64,000 bases of DNA from the NCBI GenBank assembly GCA_027886175.1, contig JAJNNQ010000006.1:5394001-5458000 (forward strand), written 5' to 3'. Below, in pieces: positions 12,771 through 23,443 of the stretch. The notes below the pieces were generated by a model. It did no database searches and had not been told where the DNA came from. It was given only the letters and a program-made list of their open reading frames with translations. Position 1 is the stretch's first letter, and every line of letters begins with the position of its first letter. The stretch comes from Phylloscopus collybita (taxonomy: Eukaryota > Chordata > Aves > Passeriformes > Phylloscopidae). The position numbers and the translations under genes are program-made.

Positions 12771-12776
12771 TTTTCA

Positions 12777-12782
12777 CCTGTG
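12777..12782. repeat. right target-site duplication, CCTGTG
   Basis: Identical to 11383-11388 and directly after the CA end of the LTR. This fixes the right boundary of the insertion. Confidence 0.75.
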
Positions 12783-15700
12783 TAGTCCAGAGGCGTATCT
12801 AGCTCTCTGTTAATTAGGTTGTCAATATTTTAAAGCTAGTCACTGGTTGGTTTAATCGCAGCTTTTCTTAGAAAGATCGCTTTCGTGCAAAACCAGCACA
12901 CTGTGTATTTGTTCCACAGTATATCTTAAAATGTATTGAGAAATACACATGATTTTAGAAGGTGGATGGACAGAACCCTTGGGCCATTTCTTTTATAAAT
13001 TTATTTTTAAAGTCCACTAGTGTTCGATTTTATTTGGTAGATATTCATCATCATCACCCAACTTATATAGTACTTCACACATAATTATAAAATAGGTTTC
13101 ATCCACAAAGAATGAAATTCAGCAAAATAAGCCTGAAAGTTATTTTTGTTACCAATATTTTTAAGGGGATTACATGTAGGTCAGATTGTCCTGTATCCTT
13201 CTCCTTGTTCCTGGGAATAATCATTTATTCATTTTTCAGGCTAGAAAGAAAAAAAAATGCAATCTTAGATATTACCCTTAGACTAATATTATTTCTATGT
13301 TACAAATTCCCACCACAAATCTCTTAAGATTGGTTTCAACCGTTCTTTATGAATTAAAGAATAAACCATGGTCAAATACCCCACTTCGTTACCTGATGAA
13401 ATCATATGCAAAGGAGCAGTGAATTTTCATTAGTTTGAAAGAACATGTCAAGCATGTTTTATTTCTTCCTTTTCCTCTACAAATATTACAGAGTCATCAA
13501 TATGCAAGCCTATCAGAAGATACATGTTACATTATAAATGTTACTACTCAGCAGAATGCTTAACATTTAGGAAGCAGGCCTCCCAGAAATTCAGTAGTTT
13601 AGAGATTGTCTTAAAATCACTGCAAAAGTAGATGTTCATGCACAACCAGTTTTCCCATAAATGAGGTTAATTCGTGTTAGCAAACTGTCAAAGAACCTGT
13701 CATATTCCATTGTCTTTCCAAGTATAAAAAAGTTTAAAAGATTGTAAGACTGAAATAATACCCCAAAGGAATCCTGGGCAACAAATCATCTAGTTTTTAG
13801 CTTTGTAGTTTTAAATTACATTTACATCTGATTTTAAGGAGTAACTTTTTTTCCTAATTGTATATATTGAAGAAACGTGTTCTGTATTTTTATTTTCATA
13901 ATATTCTCTTTAAAATTGCTGTAATAGCAATAGTTCTGTGGAAGTATTCGACCCTGTACAAATGAAAGGTTAAATGTTTCACTCCAGTGCAAACTTGAAA
14001 TAGTAATTTAAAGCTTTTTGTTCTGTGCATTTTAATGAAAAAAAGATAGAATTTCACACATTTGTGAAAACAAATACATTGTGTGACTAGTAATAAGTGT
14101 TAGTCAAGCTCAAATCTTTAGAAAAGCAGTATGGAGGTGTTCGAGAAAGAATGTGTATGTGTTGTAGCTACCACAGGGCTTATACAATTATTGGTATTGG
14201 TTTTGTGATTTTAAAAGTTTAAAGTATGGACTGTACTTCTAAGTAATTTTAGGATAAGTTGGTAATTGAAAGATATATTAGGAGTAATTCTAGAGAAATA
14301 AGAATTTAAAGTAAGCATTAACACCGGAGAACAGGTGAAAAAGAGCTTAAAGCCCACATTCACAATTTACTAGGAAATGCCATACTTGATGTGATAACAT
14401 GGAATTCAGTGCATCTTAATATAAGATAAATTGTGTCTTCACACTGCTTTCCACATGGTTTCTGGAATAATTGCTTTGATTTCCTAGAACTTGAGTGAGC
14501 ACAGAGACAGACAAAAAATAGTAAAATATGTACCTGTTCTCTTCAAGTTTAACAAAAAATATTCAGCAAACAGGTTAAATGTTATAACTCTGTTGCCTTA
14601 TGGCAGATATATTTACTATCCCAAGTATAAGAAATAGACAGTTTAGCCTATTTTTTTCTTCCTTTTCTTTTTCCCAAAAAAATGTGTTCAGTTAAATGCT
14701 TGATGTTATTATAATATGCTGTATGAACACTTGCACATTTTTCCACTAAAAACTTGACAATTTCTTCTTTGTAAGTAACCTCTGAACACACCAAACACGT
14801 TAAAATCATTTATATTTGTTTTTGAAAGCAAACAAATATCTTTACTGTGTAAAGTTAATGAATACAAGTAATGATCCTCCACAGAGATACAGGGGATATT
14901 AACATTGAATTCAGATATTACCACAGGGAATAAATTGTCTTATCATGCCTTTGGACTACATTTTTCTCTGACAGCTACATTAACCAATAGTTTAGTTTAG
15001 TTCTAGTTTTCCAAAGAGGCATTTGAAAAGCTTAATAAGTACAGTGTCCTTTCAAGACTGGATCTTCTCATGCATCAAGCACCAGAAAAGTCTTCAAAAA
15101 TCACTGTCTACCAGTTAGCATTCATTAGTGACATTTACAATTTCACATGCCCAGACCTGATTCTCATCATTTCCTACAAGGTTCAAATAACTTGAACTCT
15201 CATTGATTACAAACCATTCAGCATTCTTCAGGAGTTAGACAAGGACAAGAACATGCAACCACATGACCCATTTATCTAGACAAAGAAATTGAACCAGTGC
15301 AAACTGTGAATTTAAAATATTGCCGTCATGTCTGTATAACTCTCACATGTTTTTTCTGGATAAAGTGCATACATACACTCACACACATGCACGCACACAA
15401 ATAGCTATATCCAGATTGTTTGGAATGGGATTAGGATCTGGAATAGGAGACTTTACACAAGTCTTCATATTGACCTTCTTCATATTGACCTGCTTCATCT
15501 TCCTCTGCCACTGTTATTAAAGCAATGAATCTAAAAATTAATCAATTATTAGAGCTCTTTATGATGCAGCAGTATTTATGGAATATTTCTAAATAGCGGA
15601 AACATCACGCACATGAAAAAAAATGCAATATATTAATCCTTTGGTGTAGTTTCTATTGAAAAGTGTAGCCCCTGAAATAAAGTTTTAAGACTTTGATTTG

Positions 15701-16326
15701 CAGATACAAAATATTTAGTGGATGAACAAATTCATAAAAGATACATTCATATCTTTTTTATTGAGCTTATATTGTGACATATCATCTCTTTTTAATGAAG
15801 TAATTTCATCTATTTACGAACAAAAAGCTGAATGTATGTACCTTTCTGTGTACATAAATGTGCACTGTCCACAAACACAGATACAGACTTATCCCCTAGA
15901 AAATACTTTCTCTAAAGTACTTTTGTTTCCATTCATTGCATTAAGAGTAAAACAAAAGTATTCAAATATCCATTTTTTGTTTTCCTTCATTATTGTTTTG
16001 CAAACTGCTAATTAGAAAAGATACTGCATACAAATGATTAGCTCTTATATCTGCTTTAACACTTGAAAGGTTATGGCAATAGGAAAAGGAAGAGCTTTAA
16101 TTAAAGAATGAATTATTGAATAGCCTATTTTAATTGATGTAGCCTTTTGCTATTATTTTGTGTGTTTATAGACATTTTGTGTGATTCTGTAATCAAGATC
16201 ACACACAAAAAGGAGTCTTTAACTACTAAGGCTAAAGAATGAAGGGTGCTGATCACATTCAGCCATTTAAGTTCAAGAATCATGTGAAGTATGGTTTCCA
16301 TGACAACAAGTCACTAATTGCTAACA

Positions 16327-16328
<2 letters not shown>
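12783..16328. other. AT-rich single-copy DNA, no gene seen
   Basis: No recognised gene or interspersed repeat over 3.5 kb. Minor structure includes a CA-rich run at about 15372-15400 and a tandem 15-bp duplication at 15463-15492. The longest open frame (15722-16015, 97 codons) is hydrophobic and AT-driven and has no recognisable domain. Confidence 0.5.
15463..15492. repeat. 15-bp tandem duplication
   Basis: CTTCATATTGACCTT is followed at once by CTTCATATTGACCTG and then by a partial third start, CTTCATC. This is a typical replication-slippage minisatellite seed. Confidence 0.9.

Positions 16329-16374
<46 letters not shown>
16329..16374 (+). repeat. poly-A run, 46 bases
   Basis: An uninterrupted A homopolymer. 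The sequence upstream shows no SINE, LINE or processed-gene body, so I see no evidence that it is a retroposon tail. Length in assemblies is unreliable for such runs. Confidence 0.95.
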
Positions 16375-16377
<3 letters not shown>

Positions 16378-18221
16378 ACCTTGATGGAATTTGGCAGTGA
16401 CATGGAAGATGAAAAACCTTCCAAATAATTATATGACAATTTTCATGTATGATAAAGAAATAAAAGCAATCCCACCTTCTGAGATATGGTGAAAGCACTC
16501 AGAGTTCCAGGGTTATTTTGGATTTGGCAGAGCTGGCTGCATACAGTAGTCATTGTGTATTACACTTAGTAGTCAACACCTATCTTCAGTAATAGATAAG
16601 AAGAGATGTTTGTGATGAGGTGATGAAGGATTTTTGCATCCTTGGGCTACATATCAACACAGGAAAGTGCTGTGGAAAATGTATCAAGTAAAGAAATGAC
16701 ACAAACAACAAAAATTTAGCATAAATTCACGGGGTAAGAAGAAAAACAAATTAAAGGAGAGCAGAGGGGGAAGAAATGAGCTGTAGTCATACATATCACC
16801 CATGCTAATTTATTAGTAAGTGTTTCAAACACCTCCAGCTTGCAGACAGAAAGAGTCTTTTGAGACTAGGGAAAACTACTTGGGAAGTACAATGATGCCA
16901 TTCAAAATTTACTGGCTTATGAACTGCTGCATATCATTTGTAAAAATTGCTTCAGCCTGAGTTACCTTTCACCAGCTTTGTAAGTCAACTCACTGGGTCA
17001 CTAGGAGTGAACAAGAACATTTTGATAAATTCAGTTTCCATGACAATGAATTAGCCATGGAAAGGGGGAGGTGTTGAAAAATCTATGTTCTGTAGAATAC
17101 TCTTCAAATGTTTGCCTGTTTTCATTTTTAGCCATTTAGGTCTCATGGCTCTGTTCCAGGACTCTGATTCTCCAGTAGCTGGTTTTCCTCCAGAGATTAG
17201 AGGAGTAATTCATCAGTGAATGTTTCACTCAGTGGCCCCACCTAATGTAAGAGAATATATAAATTAATTTTTCCAGTTATGTTTCTTGTTTTGAAAGAAT
17301 GCAGCAGTCTCTTGCCATTGTTCCCCTCTAAACCAGCTACAGAATACTTAATCTTTTCTATTTATTTCCCACTACTATACTTGGGAGTACAACTGTAACT
17401 TGCAAGACATTGGGAGTTTGTTCTAAATAGCCATGAGTCCCAAAACAAAACAAAACAAAACAAAACAAAACAAAACAAAACAATGTTTTGGAGTTTGCTT
17501 CAAAAGAAACAGGCCAATAAAAGTATGTCTGCTACAGCCTATATCAATGGGAACTGCTGGGAAACAGACCTCCAAAAACAAATGGTATTTATTTTTGATA
17601 GAAGTGCTTAAAGTTATTTTTCATATGTCTGCCTTTTGAAAGGCTAAGCCAGTGGGACATTTGTTAGTGTCAGAACTAAAGTCTACTCAGATTCGGGAAT
17701 GTCGTTCAGCTGTTTTCAGCGGGTCTTTCGTGAGAGCCTTATACTAATGAGATTAAGAGTGAAGTTTAACCATTCAAAAAACATACATATATTTCAGAAC
17801 ACAAAGTAGCAGGGGATCAGAAGAGCTGTTCCCATGGCTATTGGGATAGATGGGTTTCCATCCAGAGACAATTGAGACAAATCTGACTCTTTCAGAAAGT
17901 ACACCTTTTCTTAGTACCTCCAGCAATATGCTCCCCATTGCCATAAATAAAAACTGAAAGGACTGAGCACCTTGTTTCCAGTGTCTCTGTTGAACGGCAT
18001 TGTTTCATGTGCTCCACAAGAAATGGAAGGGTTTTTCAACAAGCTGTTAGTATCTGTGACAGCCCAGCAGGGGCTAAAACGTCTGAATGATTTTCAAAAG
18101 GAAGAAAATATTACTAGCAGAAAAAAAATGAAAGTAGAGAAAAACAGCAACAAAAAACCTCAAACAAACAAACAAACAAGGCAAAATAAAAAACACAAAA
18201 GAGGAAGCCACTACACGGAAA
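16375..18221. other. single-copy DNA with a CAAAA microsatellite
   Basis: No exon or transposon recognised apart from the array at 17441-17482. A CpG-containing stretch (about 17692-17740) differs from the otherwise CpG-poor surroundings. Confidence 0.5.
17441..17482 (+). repeat. (CAAAA)n microsatellite
   Basis: Eight perfect CAAAA units followed by CA. The open frame through it (K/Q/N/T-rich) is a translation of the array. Confidence 0.95.
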
Positions 18222-18410
18222 AGATAAAAATAAAGGAAAAAGAAGGGAGAAAAGAGGGAAGAAAAGGAGAAGAAGGGGAGCAGACAGGTTTGCGAGGCAA
18301 GGGGAGGGGAGGGGAAGAGAGGGGAGGGGAGGGGAGGGGAGGGGAGGGGAGGGGAGGGGAGGGGAGGGGAGGGGAGGGGAGGGGAGGGGAGGGGAAACAA
18401 AAGAAAAGGA
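18222..18410 (+). repeat. polypurine tract with (GGGGA)n array
   Basis: Nearly pure purines on the plus strand. An irregular GAAG/AAAG part comes first, then an imperfect GGGGA stretch from 18301, then a perfect array of fifteen GGGGA units at 18321-18395, then AAACAAAAGAAAAGGAGG. Regular runs of four G can form G-quadruplexes, and the mirror-symmetric purine strand can form triplex (H-) DNA. Long frames across it on both strands (E/G/R-rich, or P/S/L-rich) are artefacts. Confidence 0.95.
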
Positions 18411-18603
18411 GGTATCACTTTTGTATGTACCTCTGCAAAGCTGTTTCACATGTATGTTAGTAAAAGACTAATTTCTATTTACTATAGATATTTATATTAT
18501 AGATATATCTTATATAACATTTGCGTATATTCACAAGTAACTGCATATTTTTACTCACTGCCCTTCACTCATAGACTCAAAGAGAGAAAGGAAAGGTTCC
18601 TAC

Positions 18604-19041
18604 TGGGCCACAAAGAAGATCCAAGGGTTGGAGCAGCTCCCCTATGAGAATAGGCTGACAGAGCTAGGGTTGTTAAGCCTGGTAAAGAGAAGGCTTCAAA
18701 GAGACCTCACCACAGCCTTCAGCACGCTTAAGGGGCTTAGGAAAGGGAGGGAGAAGGACTTTTTCTACAGGCAAATACTGAGAGGACAAGGGTCAGTGAT
18801 TTTAAACTGCAAAAGAGTGGATTTCAATTAAATGTTAGGGGGAAATTCTTTACTCAGAGGGTGGTGAGGCATTGGAACAGGTTGACCGGGAATTTGTGGA
18901 TTGGTCCATGGTCGAGACCAGGTTGGATTGGGACCCTGAGCAGCCTGGTGTATTGAGTGGCATGTTTGCTTATGGCAGCAGATTTGGGACTAGATGATCT
19001 TTAAGGTTCCTTTCAACACAAGCCATTCTATAATTCTATGA
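18604..19041 (+). mobile_element. CR1 LINE, 3' portion with ORF2 end and 3' UTR
   Basis: Starts within the ORF2 C-terminal region (GCCACAAAGAAGATC...GAGCAGCTCCCCTATGAG) and runs to a CR1 3' terminus (CCATTCTATAATTCTATGA). The translated part keeps the YENRLTELGLLSL and KRRLQRDLTTAF words of the CR1 ORF2 tail (frame 18628-18831). The conserved AATTCTTTACTCAGAGGGTGG, ACAGGTTG and TGATCTTTAAGGTTCC blocks follow. The reading frame ends early after small indels. The 5' end is truncated and the copy is inactive. Confidence 0.92.
18628..18831 (+). pseudogene. CR1 ORF2 C-terminal remnant
   Basis: About 67 codons similar to the last part of the CR1 ORF2 protein (endonuclease/reverse transcriptase), downstream of the catalytic domains. 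The open part ends at a stop, and the rest of the ORF2 end has drifted out of frame. It carries no catalytic residues. Confidence 0.75.
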
Positions 19042-22000
19042 CTTAAAACTATTTTACATGAAAGGCGTCTATTCCATCCTAAAAAACTTCTAATTGAAAT
19101 GGCATGAGAATTTTCCAAAATGCAAATGCTATTAATAGTAGAGTATTATGAATATATTGCAGCATGGAAATCAAAATGAATGTTTTACTCAATGAGACCT
19201 AGTTAATCTGAAACAGACCCTTACAAAAGAAAAATAAGAGCAAAAGATTAATCCAGGTTGATTGATACTCAGGAGTCTTGATTTAAAACTGGGGGACAGT
19301 TGCCATCAGGCACTAGAGTGCATGTGGACAAGAATAAGCCTAATGTCTTCTTTGGTTTATCTGCTGTGTGGAACTGTTTCAACATTCTTAATTCAGATGT
19401 GAATGAGGTGTGTTAATAGCTCCACATTCCTCTCCTGGAGCCAAGGAATGCATGCCAGTAGTAGGCGTTCAGGTCCCATTGATATTAATGGTGAGAAATC
19501 GCTCAGCCTGCTGTTCTCAGTGAAACACAGCACAAAGCCCACTGCGAGAGACAGATGTCAGGGGCTTCTTCACTCCATCCATGACCTTCAGTTGGCACCA
19601 GACACTGTGGCACGTCTCGTCTTGTTAACATTTTAACAGGTGAGAGATGGATAAACAACAGTTCTCTCGGACCTGTAGATTGCTAATAAGTGTCACAAAA
19701 TACACACCAGAGCTCAGGTGCAGATCATTAAAAAGGAAGCAGGAATGTGAGGAATAATGACACGTCAATCTACCTCAAATCAAGTTTGACACCCCCATGA
19801 TACTAGTTAGCACCATGCTCAGGGAGTTTTGCCTTCTGTTCTTTCAAACTTGAACCAAGAGCACAGCACTGGAACTTATTTCCAGATGCTTTTGGTTAAA
19901 CTTTGAGCCTCTGCTCAAATTAAGGAAGAAAATAAGAACATTCAAAATTTCAATTTTTTCCTAATAAAGGTTTAAGTGATCTAGTCAAGCGCTGTGAACT
20001 TTAACTAATAGTTTCATGCTACAGTAATGGCACCTATTATTTGAATTCACATCCCATACTGACAGCACAACTCCAGACTGTGACATTTTAAGTGACTGGT
20101 GATTTTCAATTGTGCTTTTTACAGTACACCTGTATGAACTGCAGACTGGAATACATATACATCTCTGTGTAGAATACAGTTCATGCTACTTTTTCTTTTC
20201 CTGCTATATAGAAAAATATCTATTTTTGAAAGTGAAGTATGCTCAGGATGCATGTGCTTTCCTATGCTAAATTGGACCAAAAGGAGGAAATACTTGAGAT
20301 ATAAGACAAATCTTCAAAAGTTTTCATTGCCACTCTGTTCTAGTCTTTATCAGTATCACTGAACTTCATAATCTAACAATATAAAGCACAGAAAGTAGGA
20401 AATGTAAACCCAGTAAAGAGCAGAAAATTGGTCAAACATATATTTTTAAAGCATTATTCATGTCTCATAGCTAATGCACACTTAGTCACTCAATTTGTAT
20501 GTTTATATTTTATACATAAAAATATTTTACCAACTTTCCCCTCCAATGCACTACAAGCAGACATATAACCACAATCTGGAAAGCTGTACCTATGAATGGG
20601 AACAGACATTCTTTGCCACTGCTTATTCAGTGTAACTTGAGGTGCATGAAATCACAAGTTGGTCATGGACAAGTAACAGCAAAATGTGGCAGGAAAAAAA
20701 TCATGCTTCTTCACTCATTTCTTCCAAAACTCCCAAATTCTTAGTTGGAAACTTCATTTTAAACTAGGGCAAGGTTAGGAAAAGAAGTCCAAAATTTTTC
20801 TGGGTTCCCCACATGGCTTGGGATTCCAGAACTGTAAAAGGCAAGATTTGGCTCCAGCATATGTTATTCTGTTGTTTCATTATGCCTTGGCAAGACCACG
20901 TTATCATGATGTGTTCACTTCAAGTTAATTTCACTTAAGGGATAAAACCTGCGAATAAAAAGTTGACAACTTGTTTCTCCTGAACTTAAGATACGGAATC
21001 ATGTTAATACTCAAGTATTACCATTGACCTAGAAACCAAACCATAGACATAATTTATAATCACAGAACAGAGACCAAAGTAGCTCTTTGGAATGATCAAT
21101 CTATGTAGTCTGCAATAAGTCTCTTTTCTTTTTAATGAGATTTGGGAAAAATAAAATCCATACATTTTTAAAACAGAATATTTTCTTTTAAAATGCATAT
21201 TTGCAGGCAGTGTGATATTAGTAATATCTCCATGCATCAGAAGGAGAATTACTATTATTCATCTGTGCTATTTACAGTCGTTATGGAAATAAATTAAAAT
21301 AAAAACCCCATCCACAATTGTTGAAGAGTATACACAGGATTTTGTAATAGACATGACAGAGAAGGGAAAAATATATTCACATTATTTAATTTGTGTGGTT
21401 GGTTGGTGGGTTGATTGGTTTTGTTGTTGTTGTTGTTGTTGTTTTGAGAGTTAGGGGAATTTCCTAAGAAATACAAATGAAACATTTTCTGGATCTGCCT
21501 TTACAGAAATCTTGTCAGTGTTCAAAATCAGTAAAACCTATCTCCAATAAATGGTAATAGGTTCTCCATAGTGCTGAGGTCAGCAGCCGCTCTTGTGCTA
21601 TAGTTTAAGCACCACTAGAGACCTATACTAGTCTTGAACATGGGATCAGAGAGATAAAAGCAGACAGCATCAACAGCAGAGTGACAGCATCTCTTTCACT
21701 TTATATTCCACCACTTTAAGGATCTTTACAAGAGTTCGATTCTCAGTGACATTCGTCATTGATTTTTTTAGCATATCTTTTGCATCAATGTTTTTTCAGG
21801 AACCTCCTCCAAGGAAGATGACATCAGAATGAGTTAAGAACATGTGTGTCTAGTGCATGAAAGACTGTGGAATATTTACCTATCACCTCTACTAAAGACT
21901 TGTAATCAATGTGCTGGAAGAAAGATCTCTATATCCCATGACAGAATATATCTATGTCGTTAATTATTAAATGTGATTTTTTTTTTATTCAGGTATAGTA

Positions 22001-22498
22001 AACCAGAACCAACCAAGGTACAATCCTCAACCAGATGAATTCAGTGACAAAACTAACACACTACAACAGACATTGATCTAACCAAACTGATTACCACAAC
22101 ATATTACAAGCCATATTTTGAAGTGAGTGGGTGACTCTCATTGTAACTTTTTGTCCAGAGCTGCAAGATGTACAGATTTTTTCCTCAAAGCTCAGCATAT
22201 TCACTGCTGAACTGTTCAGAAATCTGGCTATTTTTTGGTGAGATAAATAAAAGATGAGTTCTCTTTAAAAAGCACTTCTTACATACCATAATAAAAAAAA
22301 ATCGGAACTTGTGCTTTTCGTTGCTTCCAATCTAGTGTAGATGGCTAGGAAACTAAATAACACTACAGAACTTAACATAAACAGTTGACAAGCCTAAAAA
22401 AATGAGTTTTTATAAAAATGCTGATGTTCAACTACTTACTTTTTGCTGTGTTTTAGAAAGGAACTGGAACTTAAAAAAAAAAATCACAAAATATACAG
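19042..22498. other. single-copy DNA, no gene seen
   Basis: No exon or transposon recognised. 19400-19800 is less AT-rich, with several CpGs and a small inverted 'cccattgatattaatgg' motif. It could be an ancient repeat or a conserved element. A (GTT)n run lies at about 21420-21441. Confidence 0.45.
21419..21441 (+). repeat. (GTT)n microsatellite
   Basis: About seven GTT units, preceded by a GGTTGGTT-like degenerate stretch. Confidence 0.85.
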
Positions 22499-23202
22499 AA
22501 AAGTGGCTGGAATGCTGCCCAGCAGAAAAAGGCCTGAGGGTACTGGTCAGCATTCAATTGGACATGAACCAGCAATGTGCCCAGGTGGCCAAGAAGGTCA
22601 GTGGCATTCTGGCCTGTGTCAGCAATGCTTGGCCAGCAGGACCAGGGCAGTGGTTGTCTCCTGTACTTGGCAGTGGTGAGGCTGCACCTCAGGTCCTGTG
22701 CTCAGTTCTGGACCCTTCATTCAAGAAAGACATTGATCTGCTGGAGTAAGTCCAGAGAAGGGACATGAAGCTAATAAAGGGTCTAGAGAGTGAGTCCTAT
22801 GAGGAGCAGCTGAGGGAGCTCGAGTTGTTTAGCCTGGAGAAAATGAGGGTCAGGGGAGACCTCTCTCTCCACAACTGCCTGAAAGGAGATTGTAGCTGCA
22901 TGGGGTCAGTCTCTTCTCCCAGCCAAGTAGTGGCAGGAGGAGAGGACATAGCCTCAAGCTGCATCAGGGATGGTCTAGGCTGGACATTAGGAAGAATTTC
23001 TTCACAGAAAGTGTGATTAGATATTAGAATGGGCTGCCCTGAGAGGTGGAAGAGTCATAGTCCCTGGAGGTGTTTAAGGAAAGACTGGATATGGCACTTA
23101 GTGCCATGGTCTAGTTGACAAGGTGGTGTTAGGTCATAGGTTAGGCTTGATGACCTCAAAGTTCTTTTCCAACCTGATTGATTCTGGGATTCTATGATTC
23201 TG
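22499..23202 (+). mobile_element. CR1 LINE, 3' portion (about 0.7 kb)
   Basis: Begins in the ORF2 C-terminal region (GTGGCTGGAATGCTGCCCAG) and ends with CCAACCTGATTGATTCTGGGATTCTATGATTCTG, which is the CR1 3' UTR and terminal repeat. The blocks AAGAATTTCTTCACAGAAAG, GGGCTGCCCTGAGAGGTGG, CTGGAGGTGTTTAAGGAAAG and GGCTTGATGACCTC are in the standard order. The copy is 5'-truncated and frameshifted. Confidence 0.95.
22505..23016 (+). pseudogene. CR1 ORF2 C-terminal remnant, frameshifted
   Basis: Similarity to the ORF2 C-terminal region runs through several frames. First come LDMNQQCAQVAKK and GILACVSNA in the frame of 22402-22749. A single-base loss near 22627 then moves LASRTRAVVV into the frame of 22443-22679. 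KDIDLLE is back in the first frame, and an in-frame stop follows at 22747. [20 protein letters not shown] and [13 protein letters not shown] continue from 22765. The order matches an intact element, so these are indels and not rearrangements. No catalytic motifs lie in this part. Confidence 0.85.
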
Positions 23203-23389
23203 CAATATGAAATCTGATGCTGACAGGTTGTACATTCATAAAGACATTCAACTTATTTTGATGTAAGCACAAATCCATCCTACCTATCTAGCTACTTAAT
23301 AATGAACAGATGATTTCCAGAAAGAAATCTGAATTTTTAGAGAACTGAATATTCTGCTGTAGATATTTACATCAAAATAGAAAAATATA

Positions 23390-23443
23390 TTAAAAAAAAA
23401 AAGAAAAAAGAAAAAAAACAAACAAACAAACAAAAAAAAAACC
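23390..23443 (+). repeat. A-rich low-complexity tract with CAAA units
   Basis: A runs with interspersed G, passing into four CAAA units and a final A run. Confidence 0.9.

Larger units (their letters stand above)
11389..12776 (-). mobile_element. LTR (probably solo, ERVK-like) with 6-bp TSD
   Basis: The 1388-bp element starts TGTAGTGG and ends TTTTCA on the plus strand, giving the TG...CA boundaries required by integrase. It is flanked by an identical CCTGTG on both sides. Read on the minus strand, the order fits an LTR: a GC-rich U3-like half (12776 down to about 12350), an AT-richer stretch, a TATA-like TTTTATAA (11690-11683), an AATAAA polyadenylation signal (11544-11539), and about 150 bp of U5 ending in ACCACTACA. 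No gag, pol or env sequence is attached, so this is a solo LTR left by recombination. The word TGTGTAGTGGTTT occurs twice, at 11387 and 11431, so the U5 end carries a small internal duplication. The orientation rests on the AATAAA position and the class on TSD length. Both are inferences. Confidence 0.7.

Noticed and set aside
12347..12813. Open frames of 151, 124 and 85 codons on both strands
   Set aside because: They lie in the GC-rich U3 block of an LTR, are Ala/Gly/Pro/Arg-rich, and are open on both strands because stop codons are rare in such composition.
17972..18460. 162-codon frame and two antisense frames
   Set aside because: They translate the GGGGA array and its purine flank into G/E/R or P/S/L repeats. 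This is not protein-like.
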